A DNA stretch of 64,000 nucleotides from Streptomyces sp. HNM0574 (GTDB lineage: Bacteria > Actinomycetota > Actinomycetes > Streptomycetales > Streptomycetaceae): NCBI RefSeq assembly GCF_012726235.1, contig NZ_JAASAH010000015.1:62001-126000 (forward strand), written 5' to 3'. Shown here one piece after another: positions 7,191 through 15,760 of the stretch (the stretch's first letter is position 1; each line of letters begins with the position of its first letter). The position numbers were made by a program, and so were the translations under genes. The notes under the pieces were generated by a model. It saw only the letters and a program-made list of their open reading frames with translations, searched no databases and was not told where the DNA came from.

Positions 7191-8822
7191 TCAGCCCTCC
7201 GACGCGCGGCGGCGCACAGCACAGACCGCCGCCGCACCCGCCGCCACCAGGGCGGCGGAGCCTCCGAGGAGGAGGGGAGAGGAGACACCGGCGCCCGTGG
7301 CGGCCAGCGAGCCGCCGCCACCCGCCACCGCGCCGTCCCCGGAGCCGCCCCCTGCGACGCCTCCGATCGCGGTGTCTCCTCCGTCTGTTCCCGTACCGCC
7401 GGCGGGGCCCGCTGCGGGGCCGCCGGACGATGCACCCCCCGATGCACCGCCCGACGCTCCGGAGGCGTCACCGGCCGGACCGGACGGCAGTTTCGCGTCC
7501 TTGTCCAGCGACACGGCTGCCGTGACCGGGTCGAGCGCGTCGCCCGGACGGTAGAAGCCGCCGAAGGCTTCCGCGCCCTTCGCGGTGAGCGCGGCCGGTG
7601 CCCGGTCGAGGGTGACGACACCGTTCTTCGGCGTGAGGCCGCCCTTGGGCAGCTTCAGCTTCGCGACCGGGAGGCCGTCGTGCCGGGTGACCTTTCCGGA
7701 CTCGCGGTCCTTGGACGAGACGTCGGCGACGAGGGTTCCGCCGTCGCCTCCGGCCCGCACGCGGATACGGGAGAAACTCAGGTCCAGGGCGTACGCGCCG
7801 CCCTGCTGGTGGGCGCGGAACCGGACGCCGCCGTCGAAGCCCGCGTCCAGGGACGGGGACTTGGCGTCGAAGGTGCCGCTGCCGCCGGGGAAGCGGTAGC
7901 CCGCGTTCCCCTGTTTTTTCGCGCCGCCGGACACGTCGGCCCTGCCGTTGCCGATGGGGCCGGTGACGTAGTCGCGGAAGGACTTTTTCACGCCCCAGTC
8001 GAGGGTCCCGTCGACGATCCGGCCGGACTCGGGGCGTGCGGCCCTCTTGGCGGTGGGGCGGTCCGCGGCCGGGGTTTCGGTGACGGGGGTCTTCGTCGTG
8101 GGGGCCGGGGTGGACGGTTTGGCGCTTCCCGGGGCCGTGGCGGGTTCGTCCGTGGGGGCCGTCCCCGGGGTGAGGGCGAGGGTGACGGGGTCGAGTTCCT
8201 CGTCCTTGTCGTACATGCCGTCGAAGGCCGCGGCGCCGTCCGCGGTGAGGCGGGCGGGGATCTCGGGGAAGGCGAGGGTGCCGTCGGCGGCGGCGCGCGG
8301 GGTGGTGTCGGTGAGGTCGAGGGTGGCGAGTTCGACGTTCCGGTCCGTGCTGCCGTCCGTGGTGACGTCGGCGCTGATGCGGCCGGAGGTGCCCGGCCCG
8401 GTGACGAGGCGGAGGCCGCCGAGGGTGATGTCGAAGCCGTGCAGTTTCGAGCGGAAGCGGACCTCGCCGTCGAAGGTGGCGGTCACCGCGTGGTCCTGCG
8501 CCGCGTACGTGCCCTCGCCCGGGCCGAAGCGGAAGGTGCCGTCCGGGCGTTCGGAGGCGCCGTCCGAGGTGGTGATCTCGCCGAAGGCGATGCCCTGCAC
8601 ATAGCCGCGGAAGGACTTCTTGAAGCCCCAGTCCAGCGTCGCGTCCTCAAGGGCCGTCCGCTGGGCCGCCGTTGACGCCGTGGCGGACGGTTTCGCCGCG
8701 TCGTCCCGCGCCGTCCCGGTGGCCGCCGGGAGGGTGAAGCCGGTCGTCGCCAGCACGGCGGCGGTGGCCGCCGTCACGGCGAGCGCGCCGGCGAGGGGTC
8801 TGCGGGCCGGTATCGAGGTCAT
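7191..8822 (-). CDS. HtaA-domain haem-binding surface protein with sortase-type LAATG anchor
   Basis: A 543-residue secreted protein with a signal peptide and two HtaA domains, about residues 55-230 and 285-450. Each starts with the family pattern DWGxKxSFRxYV and ends with an AFxGxYxxxxxLDPV block. A Gly/Ser-rich spacer leads to LAATG (506-510), a membrane helix and an RRR tail. LAxTG is the signal for class E sortases of Streptomyces, so the protein is probably linked to the wall. HtaA domains bind haem outside the cell. It overlaps the upstream HtaA gene by four bases (ATGA), so the two form an operon behind the iron box at 10309. Confidence 0.88.
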   Translation of the reverse strand: MTSIPARRPLAGALAVTAATAAVLATTGFTLPAATGTARDDAAKPSATASTAAQRTALEDATLDWGFKKSFRGYVQGIAFGEITTSDGASERPDGTFRFGPGEGTYAAQDHAVTATFDGEVRFRSKLHGFDITLGGLRLVTGPGTSGRISADVTTDGSTDRNVELATLDLTDTTPRAAADGTLAFPEIPARLTADGAAAFDGMYDKDEELDPVTLALTPGTAPTDEPATAPGSAKPSTPAPTTKTPVTETPAADRPTAKRAARPESGRIVDGTLDWGVKKSFRDYVTGPIGNGRADVSGGAKKQGNAGYRFPGGSGTFDAKSPSLDAGFDGGVRFRAHQQGGAYALDLSFSRIRVRAGGDGGTLVADVSSKDRESGKVTRHDGLPVAKLKLPKGGLTPKNGVVTLDRAPAALTAKGAEAFGGFYRPGDALDPVTAAVSLDKDAKLPSGPAGDASGASGGASGGASSGGPAAGPAGGTGTDGGDTAIGGVAGGGSGDGAVAGGGGSLAATGAGVSSPLLLGGSAALVAAGAAAVCAVRRRASEG

Positions 8823-10261
8823 GGTGTGCGGGTCTCCTTCTGCGCGGAGTCGGCTTCCGGCGCGGTGGCCGGAGTGGCGTCGGAGGTGTCGGTGGCACGG
8901 GTGCGGCGGGCGCGTACGGCCACGGCCGCGCCGGCGGCGAGGAGGACCGCCGCGCCGCCCGCGGCGACGGGCACCAGGACGGAGCCCGTACCGGACGCGG
9001 CGGCGGACGGCGAAGCGGAGGCGTCGCGCGGGGCGGCGGACGGGTCGCTGCCGAGGTCGGGCAGGGCGGGGAGTTCGGCGTCCTCGTCGAGGGGGACGGC
9101 GAGGGAGACCGGGTCCATGGCGGTGCCCTCGCGGTACATGCCGCCGAAGGCGCGGGCGCCGTCCGGGGTGAGCCGGGCCGGGGCCTCGGTGAGCCGGACC
9201 AGGCCCTTCTCGGGTTTCGTCTTCTGCGGGGGCGCGTCGAAGGTGACGAGGGGGCGGCCGGGGCGCGGGGTGCCGCCGTCGCGGGTGACGTCGGCGGAGA
9301 CGGTGCCCTTGCCGTCGCGGACGCGGACCGTGAACCCGTCGAGTTTCAGGTCGAGTCGGTGGCCGGTGAAGCGCACGGCGCCGGTGAAGCGGGCGTCGAG
9401 TGCGCCGGATTCCGGGTCGTGCTCGCCCTTGCCGGCCGGGAAGCGGAACAGTGCTCCGCCGTCCTGTGCGCCGCCGGTGAGCTTCCAGGCGCCGTCCGCG
9501 ACGGGGCCCGAGACGTACTCCCGGAAGGTGCGGCGTACGCCCCAGTCGAGGGCGGCGGCCGTGAACTCCCCCTTGTTCTGGCGGGGTTCGGACTTCTTGT
9601 CGCCGTCCGGCTTCCCGGACGGTGCGGGGCCGTCCTTGACGTCCGTCGAGAGGCTGACGGGGTCGAGCGGTGTCCCCTCCCGGTAGTAGCCCGCGAAGCC
9701 CTGGGCGCCCTGTGCGGTGAGCCGGGCGGGGACCCGGGTCAGGGCCACGGGGGACTTCGCGCCGCGCATGTCGACGCCGCTCAGGTCCAGTGCGGCGAGG
9801 GGGACTTGGGCACGCTCGGTGACCTTGCCCGTCGCCTTGTCCTTGCTGCGCAGGTCGGCGTGGAGGGTGCCGCTCCGGGAGCCGGCGGGGATGCGGACGG
9901 TGGGGCTGCTGAGGGTGAGGTCCAGCGCGTACCCGCCGTCCGGGCCCCGGTGTCCGGTGAAGTGGACGCCGCCGGAGAAGGAGGCGTGGAATCCGCCGTC
10001 GTCCGGGTCGTAGCCGCCGCGGGCGGAGTGGAAGCGGAACAGGTCCTGGCCCACCGTGGCCGCGCCGCCTTCGAGGCGCCAACTCCCCTCGGCGACGGGG
10101 CCGGTGACGTAGCTCTGGAAGGACGCCTTGACGCCCCAGTCCAGCCGTCCGCCGGACACCGTGCGCTCGGCCGCCTGCGCGGGGAGTGCGGGCAGCAGCG
10201 CCACCGTCAGGGCGGTGAGCGCGGCCACGGCGAGCGCACGCACGGGTCCGGCGGACAGCAT
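8819..10261 (-). CDS. htaA: HtaA-domain haem-binding membrane-anchored protein
   Basis: A 480-residue protein with a signal peptide to about Ala30, two HtaA domains (about 35-205 and 240-405; DWGVKASFQSYV and DWGVRRTFREYV at their starts), a single membrane helix near 430-450 and a charged tail. Unlike its partner it has no LAxTG motif, so it is held by the membrane helix. It is the first gene of the pair, and the iron box and divergent hmuT lie just upstream. By analogy with Corynebacterium HtaA/HtaB it takes haem from host or soil sources and hands it to HmuT. Confidence 0.87.
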   Translation of the reverse strand: MLSAGPVRALAVAALTALTVALLPALPAQAAERTVSGGRLDWGVKASFQSYVTGPVAEGSWRLEGGAATVGQDLFRFHSARGGYDPDDGGFHASFSGGVHFTGHRGPDGGYALDLTLSSPTVRIPAGSRSGTLHADLRSKDKATGKVTERAQVPLAALDLSGVDMRGAKSPVALTRVPARLTAQGAQGFAGYYREGTPLDPVSLSTDVKDGPAPSGKPDGDKKSEPRQNKGEFTAAALDWGVRRTFREYVSGPVADGAWKLTGGAQDGGALFRFPAGKGEHDPESGALDARFTGAVRFTGHRLDLKLDGFTVRVRDGKGTVSADVTRDGGTPRPGRPLVTFDAPPQKTKPEKGLVRLTEAPARLTPDGARAFGGMYREGTAMDPVSLAVPLDEDAELPALPDLGSDPSAAPRDASASPSAAASGTGSVLVPVAAGGAAVLLAAGAAVAVRARRTRATDTSDATPATAPEADSAQKETRTP

Positions 10262-10308
10262 GAAACGTCCCCTCCTCCAGCGGAGTCCGAGCGGACCCCG
10301 CTTCCAAC

Positions 10309-10327
10309 TAAGGGAAGGCTAACCTAA
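10309..10327. promoter_or_regulatory. Iron box (DmdR/DtxR-type operator)
   Basis: TAAGGGAAGGCTAACCTAA matches the 19-bp Streptomyces iron-box consensus TTAGGTTAGGCTAACCTAA at 16 positions. It lies between the HtaA operon and hmuT, so one site could repress both when iron is plentiful. Confidence 0.75.
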
Positions 10328-10438
10328 GCTATTGTCGGCTTCACCGAAAGTCCACCGGACGATTCCGCCGCACGCCCGTCCTCCGCGGTCGCGCCCAACG
10401 GCCGGTCGAGCGGCGGCAGTCGAGCGAAAGGCCCACCC

Positions 10439-11509
10439 TTGCCTCCCTTGAACCCCCGGCAGCTCAGACCCGCGCGGAGCCGGGCGACCGGCGCGCTGGT
10501 CGCCGTCCTGCTGCTCGCGCTGCTCGCCACCGGCTGCGGAAGCGGAACGTCCGGGACGGACGGGGGCGGTGAGAAGGCAGCTCGGAGTGCGGCCGCCGAC
10601 CGCGTCGAGCCGCTGGCGGGTCCCGTGCCGGAGCCGGAGCTTCCGGTGACGGCCGAGTCGGCGGACGGGAAGCGGAGCGAGGTGCGCAGCGCGCGGCGGA
10701 TCGTGCCGCTGTCCGGCTCGCTCTCCGAGATCGTCTTCAGCCTGGGCCTGGGCCGGAACGTCGTCGCCCGCGACGTCACCACCACCTTCCAACAGGCCCG
10801 GAAACTCCCGGTGGTGACCCGCGCGCACGACGTCTCGGCCGAGAGCGTCCTCTCCCTGAAGCCGAGCGTCGTCCTCGCCGAGACCAGCACCGGGCCGGAG
10901 GAAGCCGTCGAACAGATCCGTGACGCGGGCGTCCCCGTGGTCACCGTCGCCCCGGCGAAGGGCCTGGACGACGTGTCGCGGAGGATCGACGCCGTCGCCG
11001 GCGCGCTGGGCGTCGAGGACGCGGGCCGGAAGCTGGACGCGCGCACCGGCGAACGCCTCGACGCGGTCCGCGCGCAGCTGCCGGACGGAAGCGGAACCGG
11101 AAACGGAAGCGGCGGGAAGCCGCGCGTCGCCTTCCTCTACCTGCGCGGCTCGGCCTCCGTCTATCTGCTCGGCGGCGCCCGCTCGGGTGCCACCTCGCTG
11201 ATCGAGGCGGCGGGCGCGGTGGACGCGGGCGCCGAGTCCGGCCTGAGGAAGGACTTCACACCGCTCACCAGCGAGGCCCTCGCCAAGGCGGCGCCCGACG
11301 TGATCCTCGTGATGCGCAAGGGCCTGGAGTCGGTGAACGGGGTCGACGGCCTGCTGAAGATCCCCGGCGTGGCCCAGACCCCGGCGGGCATGGACCGCCG
11401 CGTCGCGAGCGTCGACGACGGCGTCCTGCTCAACTACGGCCCGCGCACCGACCGCGTCCTCGCCTCCCTGGCCGAGCAGATCCACGGCCGGCCCGGCGAT
11501 GACCGCTGA
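10439..11509 (+). CDS. hmuT: Haem ABC transporter substrate-binding lipoprotein HmuT
   Basis: A 356-residue lipoprotein with lipobox LLATGC (Cys33), then the periplasmic-binding fold of haem/siderophore receptors, starting RIVPLSGSLSEIVFSLG. It captures haem, probably from the neighbouring HtaA proteins, and delivers it to the HmuU permease. The start appears to be TTG 10439, about 8 bases after an AAAGG. The 3' end overlaps hmuU by 11 bases, so the three transporter genes are translated together. The iron box at 10309 lies about 110 bases upstream. Confidence 0.88.
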   Translation: MPPLNPRQLRPARSRATGALVAVLLLALLATGCGSGTSGTDGGGEKAARSAAADRVEPLAGPVPEPELPVTAESADGKRSEVRSARRIVPLSGSLSEIVFSLGLGRNVVARDVTTTFQQARKLPVVTRAHDVSAESVLSLKPSVVLAETSTGPEEAVEQIRDAGVPVVTVAPAKGLDDVSRRIDAVAGALGVEDAGRKLDARTGERLDAVRAQLPDGSGTGNGSGGKPRVAFLYLRGSASVYLLGGARSGATSLIEAAGAVDAGAESGLRKDFTPLTSEALAKAAPDVILVMRKGLESVNGVDGLLKIPGVAQTPAGMDRRVASVDDGVLLNYGPRTDRVLASLAEQIHGRPGDDR

Positions 11510-12608
11510 CCCGGCGACGGTGACGGCGGACGAGCGCGGAACCGGAACCCCCGCCCCGGCGGAACCTGGCCCCCGTCAACGCCCCGCCCGCACCGCCCTG
11601 TTGACCACCGTCCTCACCGCCGCCCTGGCGCTGGCCGCCCTGCTGTCGGCCGGAATCGGCGCCTACGGCATCCCCTTGGGGGACGTGCTCGCCTCGGTCG
11701 CGCACCGTGCCGGGGCCGGCGGGCACCCGCTGGACCGGGTCGCGGAGAGCGTGCTGTGGAACGTGCGGCTGCCGCGCACCGTGCTGGCGCTGCTCGTCGG
11801 CGCCTCCCTGGGCTGCGCGGGCGCGCTGATGCAGGGCGTGTTCGGCAATCCGCTCGCGGAGCCCGGGGTCATCGGCGTCTCCTCGGGTGCGGCAGTGGGC
11901 GCGGTGGCGTCGATCGCGCTGGGGCTGACCTTCGCCGGCACCTGGACGGTGACGGTGTGCGCCTTCGTCACGGGACTGGTGACCGTCACCCTGGTGTACT
12001 TGCTGTCACGTGCCGAGGGGCGCACCGAGGTGGTGACGCTGATCCTCACCGGCATCGCGGTCAACGCCTTCGCGGGCGCGCTGACCGGCCTGTTCGTCTT
12101 CCTCGCCGACGACGCGCAGCTCACGCAGATCGCCTTCTGGCAGCTCGGCTCGCTCTCGCAGGCGACCTGGCCGAAGGTCCTCGCCGTGCTGCCCTGCGCG
12201 CTCGCGGGGCTGCTCCTCGCCCCGCTGTCCGCGCGCCGCCTCGACCTGCTGGCGCTCGGCGAACGCGCGGCGCGGCACCTGGGCGTCGACGTCGAGCGGC
12301 TGCGCGTGGTGCTGATCCTCGTCGTCGCGCTGCTGACGGCCGCCGCCGTGGCCGTCGCCGGGATCGTCGGCTTCGTCGGGCTGCTCGTCCCGCACCTGCT
12401 GCGGATGGCCGCCGGGCCAGGGCACCGGTTCCTGGTGCCGGGCAGTGCGCTGGGCGGGGCGCTGGTGCTGGTCGCGGCGGACCTGGCGGCGCGGACGCTC
12501 GCGGAACCGGCGGAGCTGCCGCTGGGTGTGCTGACGGCGCTGCTGGGTTCGCCGTTCTTCTTCTGGCTGCTGCGCAGGACGCGGCGCGGACAAGGGGGTT
12601 GGGCATGA
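11499..12608 (+). CDS. hmuU: Haem ABC transporter permease HmuU (FecCD family)
   Basis: A 369-residue FecCD-type permease with a soluble N-terminal stretch of about 30 residues and nine to ten predicted membrane helices. Family marks include the LPRTVLALLVGASLGCAGALMQ region, GNPLAEPGVIGVSSGA and, near the C-terminus, GIVGFVGLLVPHLLR, the segment that couples to the ATPase. It forms the membrane channel for haem import. It starts inside hmuT and ends with an ATGA overlap with hmuV. Confidence 0.93.
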   Translation: MTADPATVTADERGTGTPAPAEPGPRQRPARTALLTTVLTAALALAALLSAGIGAYGIPLGDVLASVAHRAGAGGHPLDRVAESVLWNVRLPRTVLALLVGASLGCAGALMQGVFGNPLAEPGVIGVSSGAAVGAVASIALGLTFAGTWTVTVCAFVTGLVTVTLVYLLSRAEGRTEVVTLILTGIAVNAFAGALTGLFVFLADDAQLTQIAFWQLGSLSQATWPKVLAVLPCALAGLLLAPLSARRLDLLALGERAARHLGVDVERLRVVLILVVALLTAAAVAVAGIVGFVGLLVPHLLRMAAGPGHRFLVPGSALGGALVLVAADLAARTLAEPAELPLGVLTALLGSPFFFWLLRRTRRGQGGWA

Positions 12609-13471
12609 GACGGCTGCCGTGGGCACGGCCGGCCGACGCCGCACCGGTACGCCCGGACGCCGGGGACGAGGCGGCCGCCGCCGAGGGGCTGACGGTGCGG
12701 CTCGGCGGGCGGACCGTGCTGGACGGCGTCGGCCTGACCGTCACCGCAGGTGAGGTGCTGGCGCTGGTGGGGCCCAACGGGGCGGGAAAGTCCACGCTGT
12801 TGGCGGCGCTCGCCGGTGACCTCCCGGCGCGCTCGGGCACCGTACGGATCGCGGGCCGGCCCGTGCGGGAGTGGACGGCGCGTGAACTCGCCGTCCGGCG
12901 CGCGGTGTTGCCCCAGTCCGCTTCCCTGGCCTTCCCGTTCACCTGCGAGGACGTCGTCCGCATGGGCCGCGCCCCGTGGACGGGTATCCGCGCCGGGCGG
13001 GACGGGGACGAGACCGCGGTGGCCGCCGCGATGGCCGCGACGGAGGTCACCGGCTTCGCCGCGCGCCGCTTCTCGGCGCTCTCCGGCGGGGAGCGCGCCC
13101 GCGTCGCGCTGGCCCGCGTACTCGCCCAGGACACCGCGCTGCTGCTGCTCGACGAGCCGACCGCGGCGCTGGACCTGCGGCACCAGGAGCTGGTGCTGCG
13201 GGTCTGCCGGGAGCGGGCGGCGCGGGGTGCCGCCGTCGTGGTGGTGCTGCACGACCTGAACCTGGCGGCGGCCTGCGCCGACCGCGTCGCCCTGCTGCAC
13301 GACGGCGCGGTGACGGCCGTGGGTACGCCCGCCGGGGTGCTCACGGCCGAGCGGCTCACCCTCGCGTACCGGCAGCCCGTCGAAACGCTGCCGCACCCGG
13401 CCGACGGCAGCCCGCTCGTCCTGCCCGTCCGCGGGCGCCCGGCCGGGGGCACGCGGACGGGCCGGGCGTGA
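12605..13471 (+). CDS. hmuV: Haem ABC transporter ATP-binding protein HmuV
   Basis: A 288-residue ABC ATPase. Walker A is GPNGAGKST (56-64), the signature is LSGGERARVALA and Walker B is LLLLDEPTAALD, followed by the switch histidine in LHDLNLA. The PQSASLAFPFTCEDVVRMG Q-loop region is typical of haem and siderophore importers. It drives HmuTU. The ATG overlaps the hmuU stop codon. It is the last gene of the importer operon and converges with haem oxygenase. Confidence 0.93.
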   Translation: MRRLPWARPADAAPVRPDAGDEAAAAEGLTVRLGGRTVLDGVGLTVTAGEVLALVGPNGAGKSTLLAALAGDLPARSGTVRIAGRPVREWTARELAVRRAVLPQSASLAFPFTCEDVVRMGRAPWTGIRAGRDGDETAVAAAMAATEVTGFAARRFSALSGGERARVALARVLAQDTALLLLDEPTAALDLRHQELVLRVCRERAARGAAVVVVLHDLNLAAACADRVALLHDGAVTAVGTPAGVLTAERLTLAYRQPVETLPHPADGSPLVLPVRGRPAGGTRTGRA

Positions 13472-13506
13472 CGGTCGCGTCGCGGCCCGGCCCGCGCCGG
13501 AGCGGC

Positions 13507-14178
13507 TCAGGCGGAGATCGGGTGCTCCCGGCCCAGGTCGCGGAAGACGGCCGTGTTGAGGGTGAAGGCGTGCTTGCACTCCTCGACGATCCGCCGCTTC
13601 TCCAGGGCGTCGGCGGGGACCGCGTCCAGCAGGGCGCGGTACTCCCGCTTGAACGCCGCGGGGTTGGGGATGCCGTCGAAGGTGTAGAAGCGCACGCCGT
13701 CGCCCTTGCGCGCGAAGCCCCAGTTCTTCTCCGCCGTGCCGCGGATGATCTGGCCGCCGGAGAGGTCGCCGAGGTAGCGGGTGTAGTGGTGCGCGAGGTA
13801 CCCGCCCGGCCACTCCCGCGCGACCTCGCGCACCCGCTCCACGTACGCGGCCGTCGCGGGCAGCGGCACCAGGGCGGAGCGCCAGCCCGAGCCGCCGTGC
13901 AGATGGTCCAGATCCTGCTCCAGCGCGGCCAGGCGGGGCAGCCCGGGGTGCAGGAACGGGCCGACCACCGGGTCCTCGGCCAGCCGCTCGACGTGCGCCT
14001 CCAACTCCCGGTAGATGCACCACAGTTGCTCGGTGTAGTGCGTGTACGCGCCGACGCCGAGCCCGCCGCCCAGGAGGTCGCCGACGAAGGAGGAGTTCTC
14101 CGCCTCGGTGTGCTGCTCGCGGGAGGCGGTGCGGATCAGCGTGGAGAACGGGGTGTCGTCGGGAGCAGTCAAGGTCAT
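13507..14178 (-). CDS. hmuO: Haem oxygenase (biliverdin-forming)
   Basis: A 223-residue haem oxygenase, which opens imported haem to biliverdin, CO and Fe2+. The proximal haem ligand is His23 (REQHTEAE) and the distal helix is GDLSGGQIIRG, both diagnostic. Start choice is awkward: GGAGG abuts the ATG at 14178 with no spacing, while an in-frame TTG two codons later (14172) has ideal 6-base spacing and GTG 14211 has no ribosome site. ATG is kept as convention. An iron box lies about 55 bases upstream, so it is co-regulated with uptake. Confidence 0.92.
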   Translation of the reverse strand: MTLTAPDDTPFSTLIRTASREQHTEAENSSFVGDLLGGGLGVGAYTHYTEQLWCIYRELEAHVERLAEDPVVGPFLHPGLPRLAALEQDLDHLHGGSGWRSALVPLPATAAYVERVREVAREWPGGYLAHHYTRYLGDLSGGQIIRGTAEKNWGFARKGDGVRFYTFDGIPNPAAFKREYRALLDAVPADALEKRRIVEECKHAFTLNTAVFRDLGREHPISA

Positions 14179-14232
14179 CCTCCGGTGCGGAGCGGTAGCG
14201 GGCGCAAGCACGACGTACAGCAGATCCTGCCC

Positions 14233-14250
14233 ACTTAGGCTTGCCTAAGT
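14233..14250. promoter_or_regulatory. Iron box upstream of haem oxygenase
   Basis: ACTTAGGCTTGCCTAAGT is palindromic except for its two central bases, and TTAGGCTTGCCTAA matches 12 of the last 14 positions of the Streptomyces iron box. It lies in the haem-oxygenase promoter region. Confidence 0.65.
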
Positions 14251-14352
14251 CAAGAGTTTACCGACGCCTTGTCGGAAACTTCGCGAGCCCCTCGCAGCTC
14301 CCGCCACTCACCCTCGGAACCCGGCAACTGCGCCTCCAAATCCCGGAAGCCA

Positions 14353-14382
14353 TTGCAGATGCCAGCCGGGCGGGCATATGTT
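14353..14382 (+). promoter_or_regulatory. Promoter of the molybdate operon, leaderless
   Basis: TTGCAG (14353-14358) and TATGTT (14377-14382) are 18 bases apart. TATGTT ends 7 bases before the ATG at 14390. Confidence 0.55.
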
Positions 14383-14389
14383 TCCGCAC

Positions 14390-14785
14390 ATGCAGTCGTA
14401 CACAATCGGCCGGGCGGCGCGGCTGCTGGGCGTCAGCCCCGACACCGCGCGCCGCTGGGCGGACGCCGGACGCGTCGCGACCCACCGCGACGAGACCGGC
14501 CGCCGCCTGATCCGCGGCCGCGACCTCGCCGCCTTCGCCGTCGAACACGGGCAGGGCGGCGGCACGGACGAGGACGTCGCCTACACCTCGGCGCGGAACG
14601 CGTTCCCCGGCATCGTCACCGCCGTGAAGCTCGGCGACGTGTCGGCCCAGGTGGAGATCCAGGCCGGACCGCACCGCCTCGTCTCCCTCCTCACCCGCGA
14701 GGCGGTCGAGGAACTGGGCCTGGAGGTCGGCGTCGAGGCCACGGCACGGGTGAAATCCACCAACGTGCACATCGACCGCACCTGA
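14390..14785 (+). CDS. Molybdate-responsive regulator: helix-turn-helix plus Mop (TOBE) domain
   Basis: A 131-residue protein in two parts. Residues 1-48 are an excisionase/MerR-like helix-turn-helix (SYTIGRAARLLGVSPDTARRW). Residues 62-131 are a single Mop domain (ARNAFPGIVTAVKLGDVSAQ, ending ARVKSTNVHI) that binds molybdate. It resembles a compact ModE substitute. ATG 14390 follows a TTGCAG/TATGTT promoter with 7-base spacing; ATG 14378 lies inside that box. It precedes modA and modBC on the same strand and probably controls them according to molybdate level. Confidence 0.85.
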   Translation: MQSYTIGRAARLLGVSPDTARRWADAGRVATHRDETGRRLIRGRDLAAFAVEHGQGGGTDEDVAYTSARNAFPGIVTAVKLGDVSAQVEIQAGPHRLVSLLTREAVEELGLEVGVEATARVKSTNVHIDRT

Positions 14786-14914
14786 ACCGGCCGCCACCCG
14801 GTCTCCCCTCGCGGCGCCGCCCGTCCCCGGCGCGCGTGTCCGTATCCGCCGCCGTCTCTCCGCCGTCCCGCTGCCGCCGCAGCCGCACGGCGAGCACCGC
14901 CAGGAGTCCCGCAC

Positions 14915-15697
14915 ATGCCGCTCACCTCACCCGTCGCCCGCCGCACCGCCGCCGTCGCCGCGTCCGCCGCACTGCTCCTCCCGCTGACCGCCTGCGGCGG
15001 CGCCGCGCAGGACAGCGCGGAGGGCGGGGAGAAGAAGGAGCTGACGGTGCTCGCCGCCTCCTCCCTCACCGACGTGTTCAAGAAGGCGGGCGCCGCCTAC
15101 GAGAAGGACCACCCGGACACGAAGGTCACGTTCTCCTTCGCCGGTTCGCAGGAACTCGCCGCACAGGTCCGCCAGGGCGCCCCCGCCGACGTGCTCGCCA
15201 CCGCCGACACCAAGACGATGGACGGCCTCCGGGCCGACACCGGAAAGCCCGACATCTTCGCGAAGAACCGCCTCGTCATCGCCACCCGCGAGGGCAACCC
15301 GCGCGAGATCGGCTCCCTCGACGACCTCACCGGCGACCGGCTCAAGGTCGTCCTCGCCGCGTCCGAGGTCCCCGTCGGCCGCTACAGCGCCCAGGTCCTG
15401 GACAAGCAGCACCTCGACGTCGAACCGGTGTCCCGCGAGACGAACGTCCGCGCGGTCCTCAGCAAGGTGGAACTCGGCGAGGCCGACGCGGGCCTCGTCT
15501 ACCGGACCGACGCCGCCACGGCCCCGGGAAAGGTCGACGCCGTGGAGATCCCCGACGAGCAGAACGCCGTCGCCTCCTACCCCGCCGCCACCCTCAAGGA
15601 GTCCGAACACACCGGCGAGGCCGACGCGTTCGTGACATGGCTCGGCTCGCCCACCGCACAGAAGCTCATGCACGACGCCGGCTTCCAGAAGCCGTAA
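14915..15697 (+). CDS. modA: Molybdate-binding lipoprotein ModA
   Basis: A 260-residue lipoprotein with lipobox LTAC (Cys27). The ModA fold is evident: LTVLAASSLTDVFKK, FAGSQELAAQV, GAPADVLATAD and the C-terminal FVTWLGSPTAQKLM. The conserved Ser and Ala positions of the oxyanion pocket (AASSL, GSQ) are present. It binds molybdate or tungstate outside the membrane and hands it to ModBC. It follows the Mop regulator by 129 bases and precedes modBC by 63 bases, so an operon is likely. Confidence 0.94.
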   Translation: MPLTSPVARRTAAVAASAALLLPLTACGGAAQDSAEGGEKKELTVLAASSLTDVFKKAGAAYEKDHPDTKVTFSFAGSQELAAQVRQGAPADVLATADTKTMDGLRADTGKPDIFAKNRLVIATREGNPREIGSLDDLTGDRLKVVLAASEVPVGRYSAQVLDKQHLDVEPVSRETNVRAVLSKVELGEADAGLVYRTDAATAPGKVDAVEIPDEQNAVASYPAATLKESEHTGEADAFVTWLGSPTAQKLMHDAGFQKP

Positions 15698-15760
15698 CGT
15701 CGACGCGCCGCCGGCCCCCGGAGCGCGCATCCCGTCCACCGATCCGCCGATGAGCCGCCC

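Noticed and set aside
7191..10307. A single 1038-codon frame covering both HtaA genes
   Set aside because: Its upstream half is an Arg/Pro-rich frame-shifted reading of the first HtaA gene; two separate genes with an ATGA overlap explain the region better.
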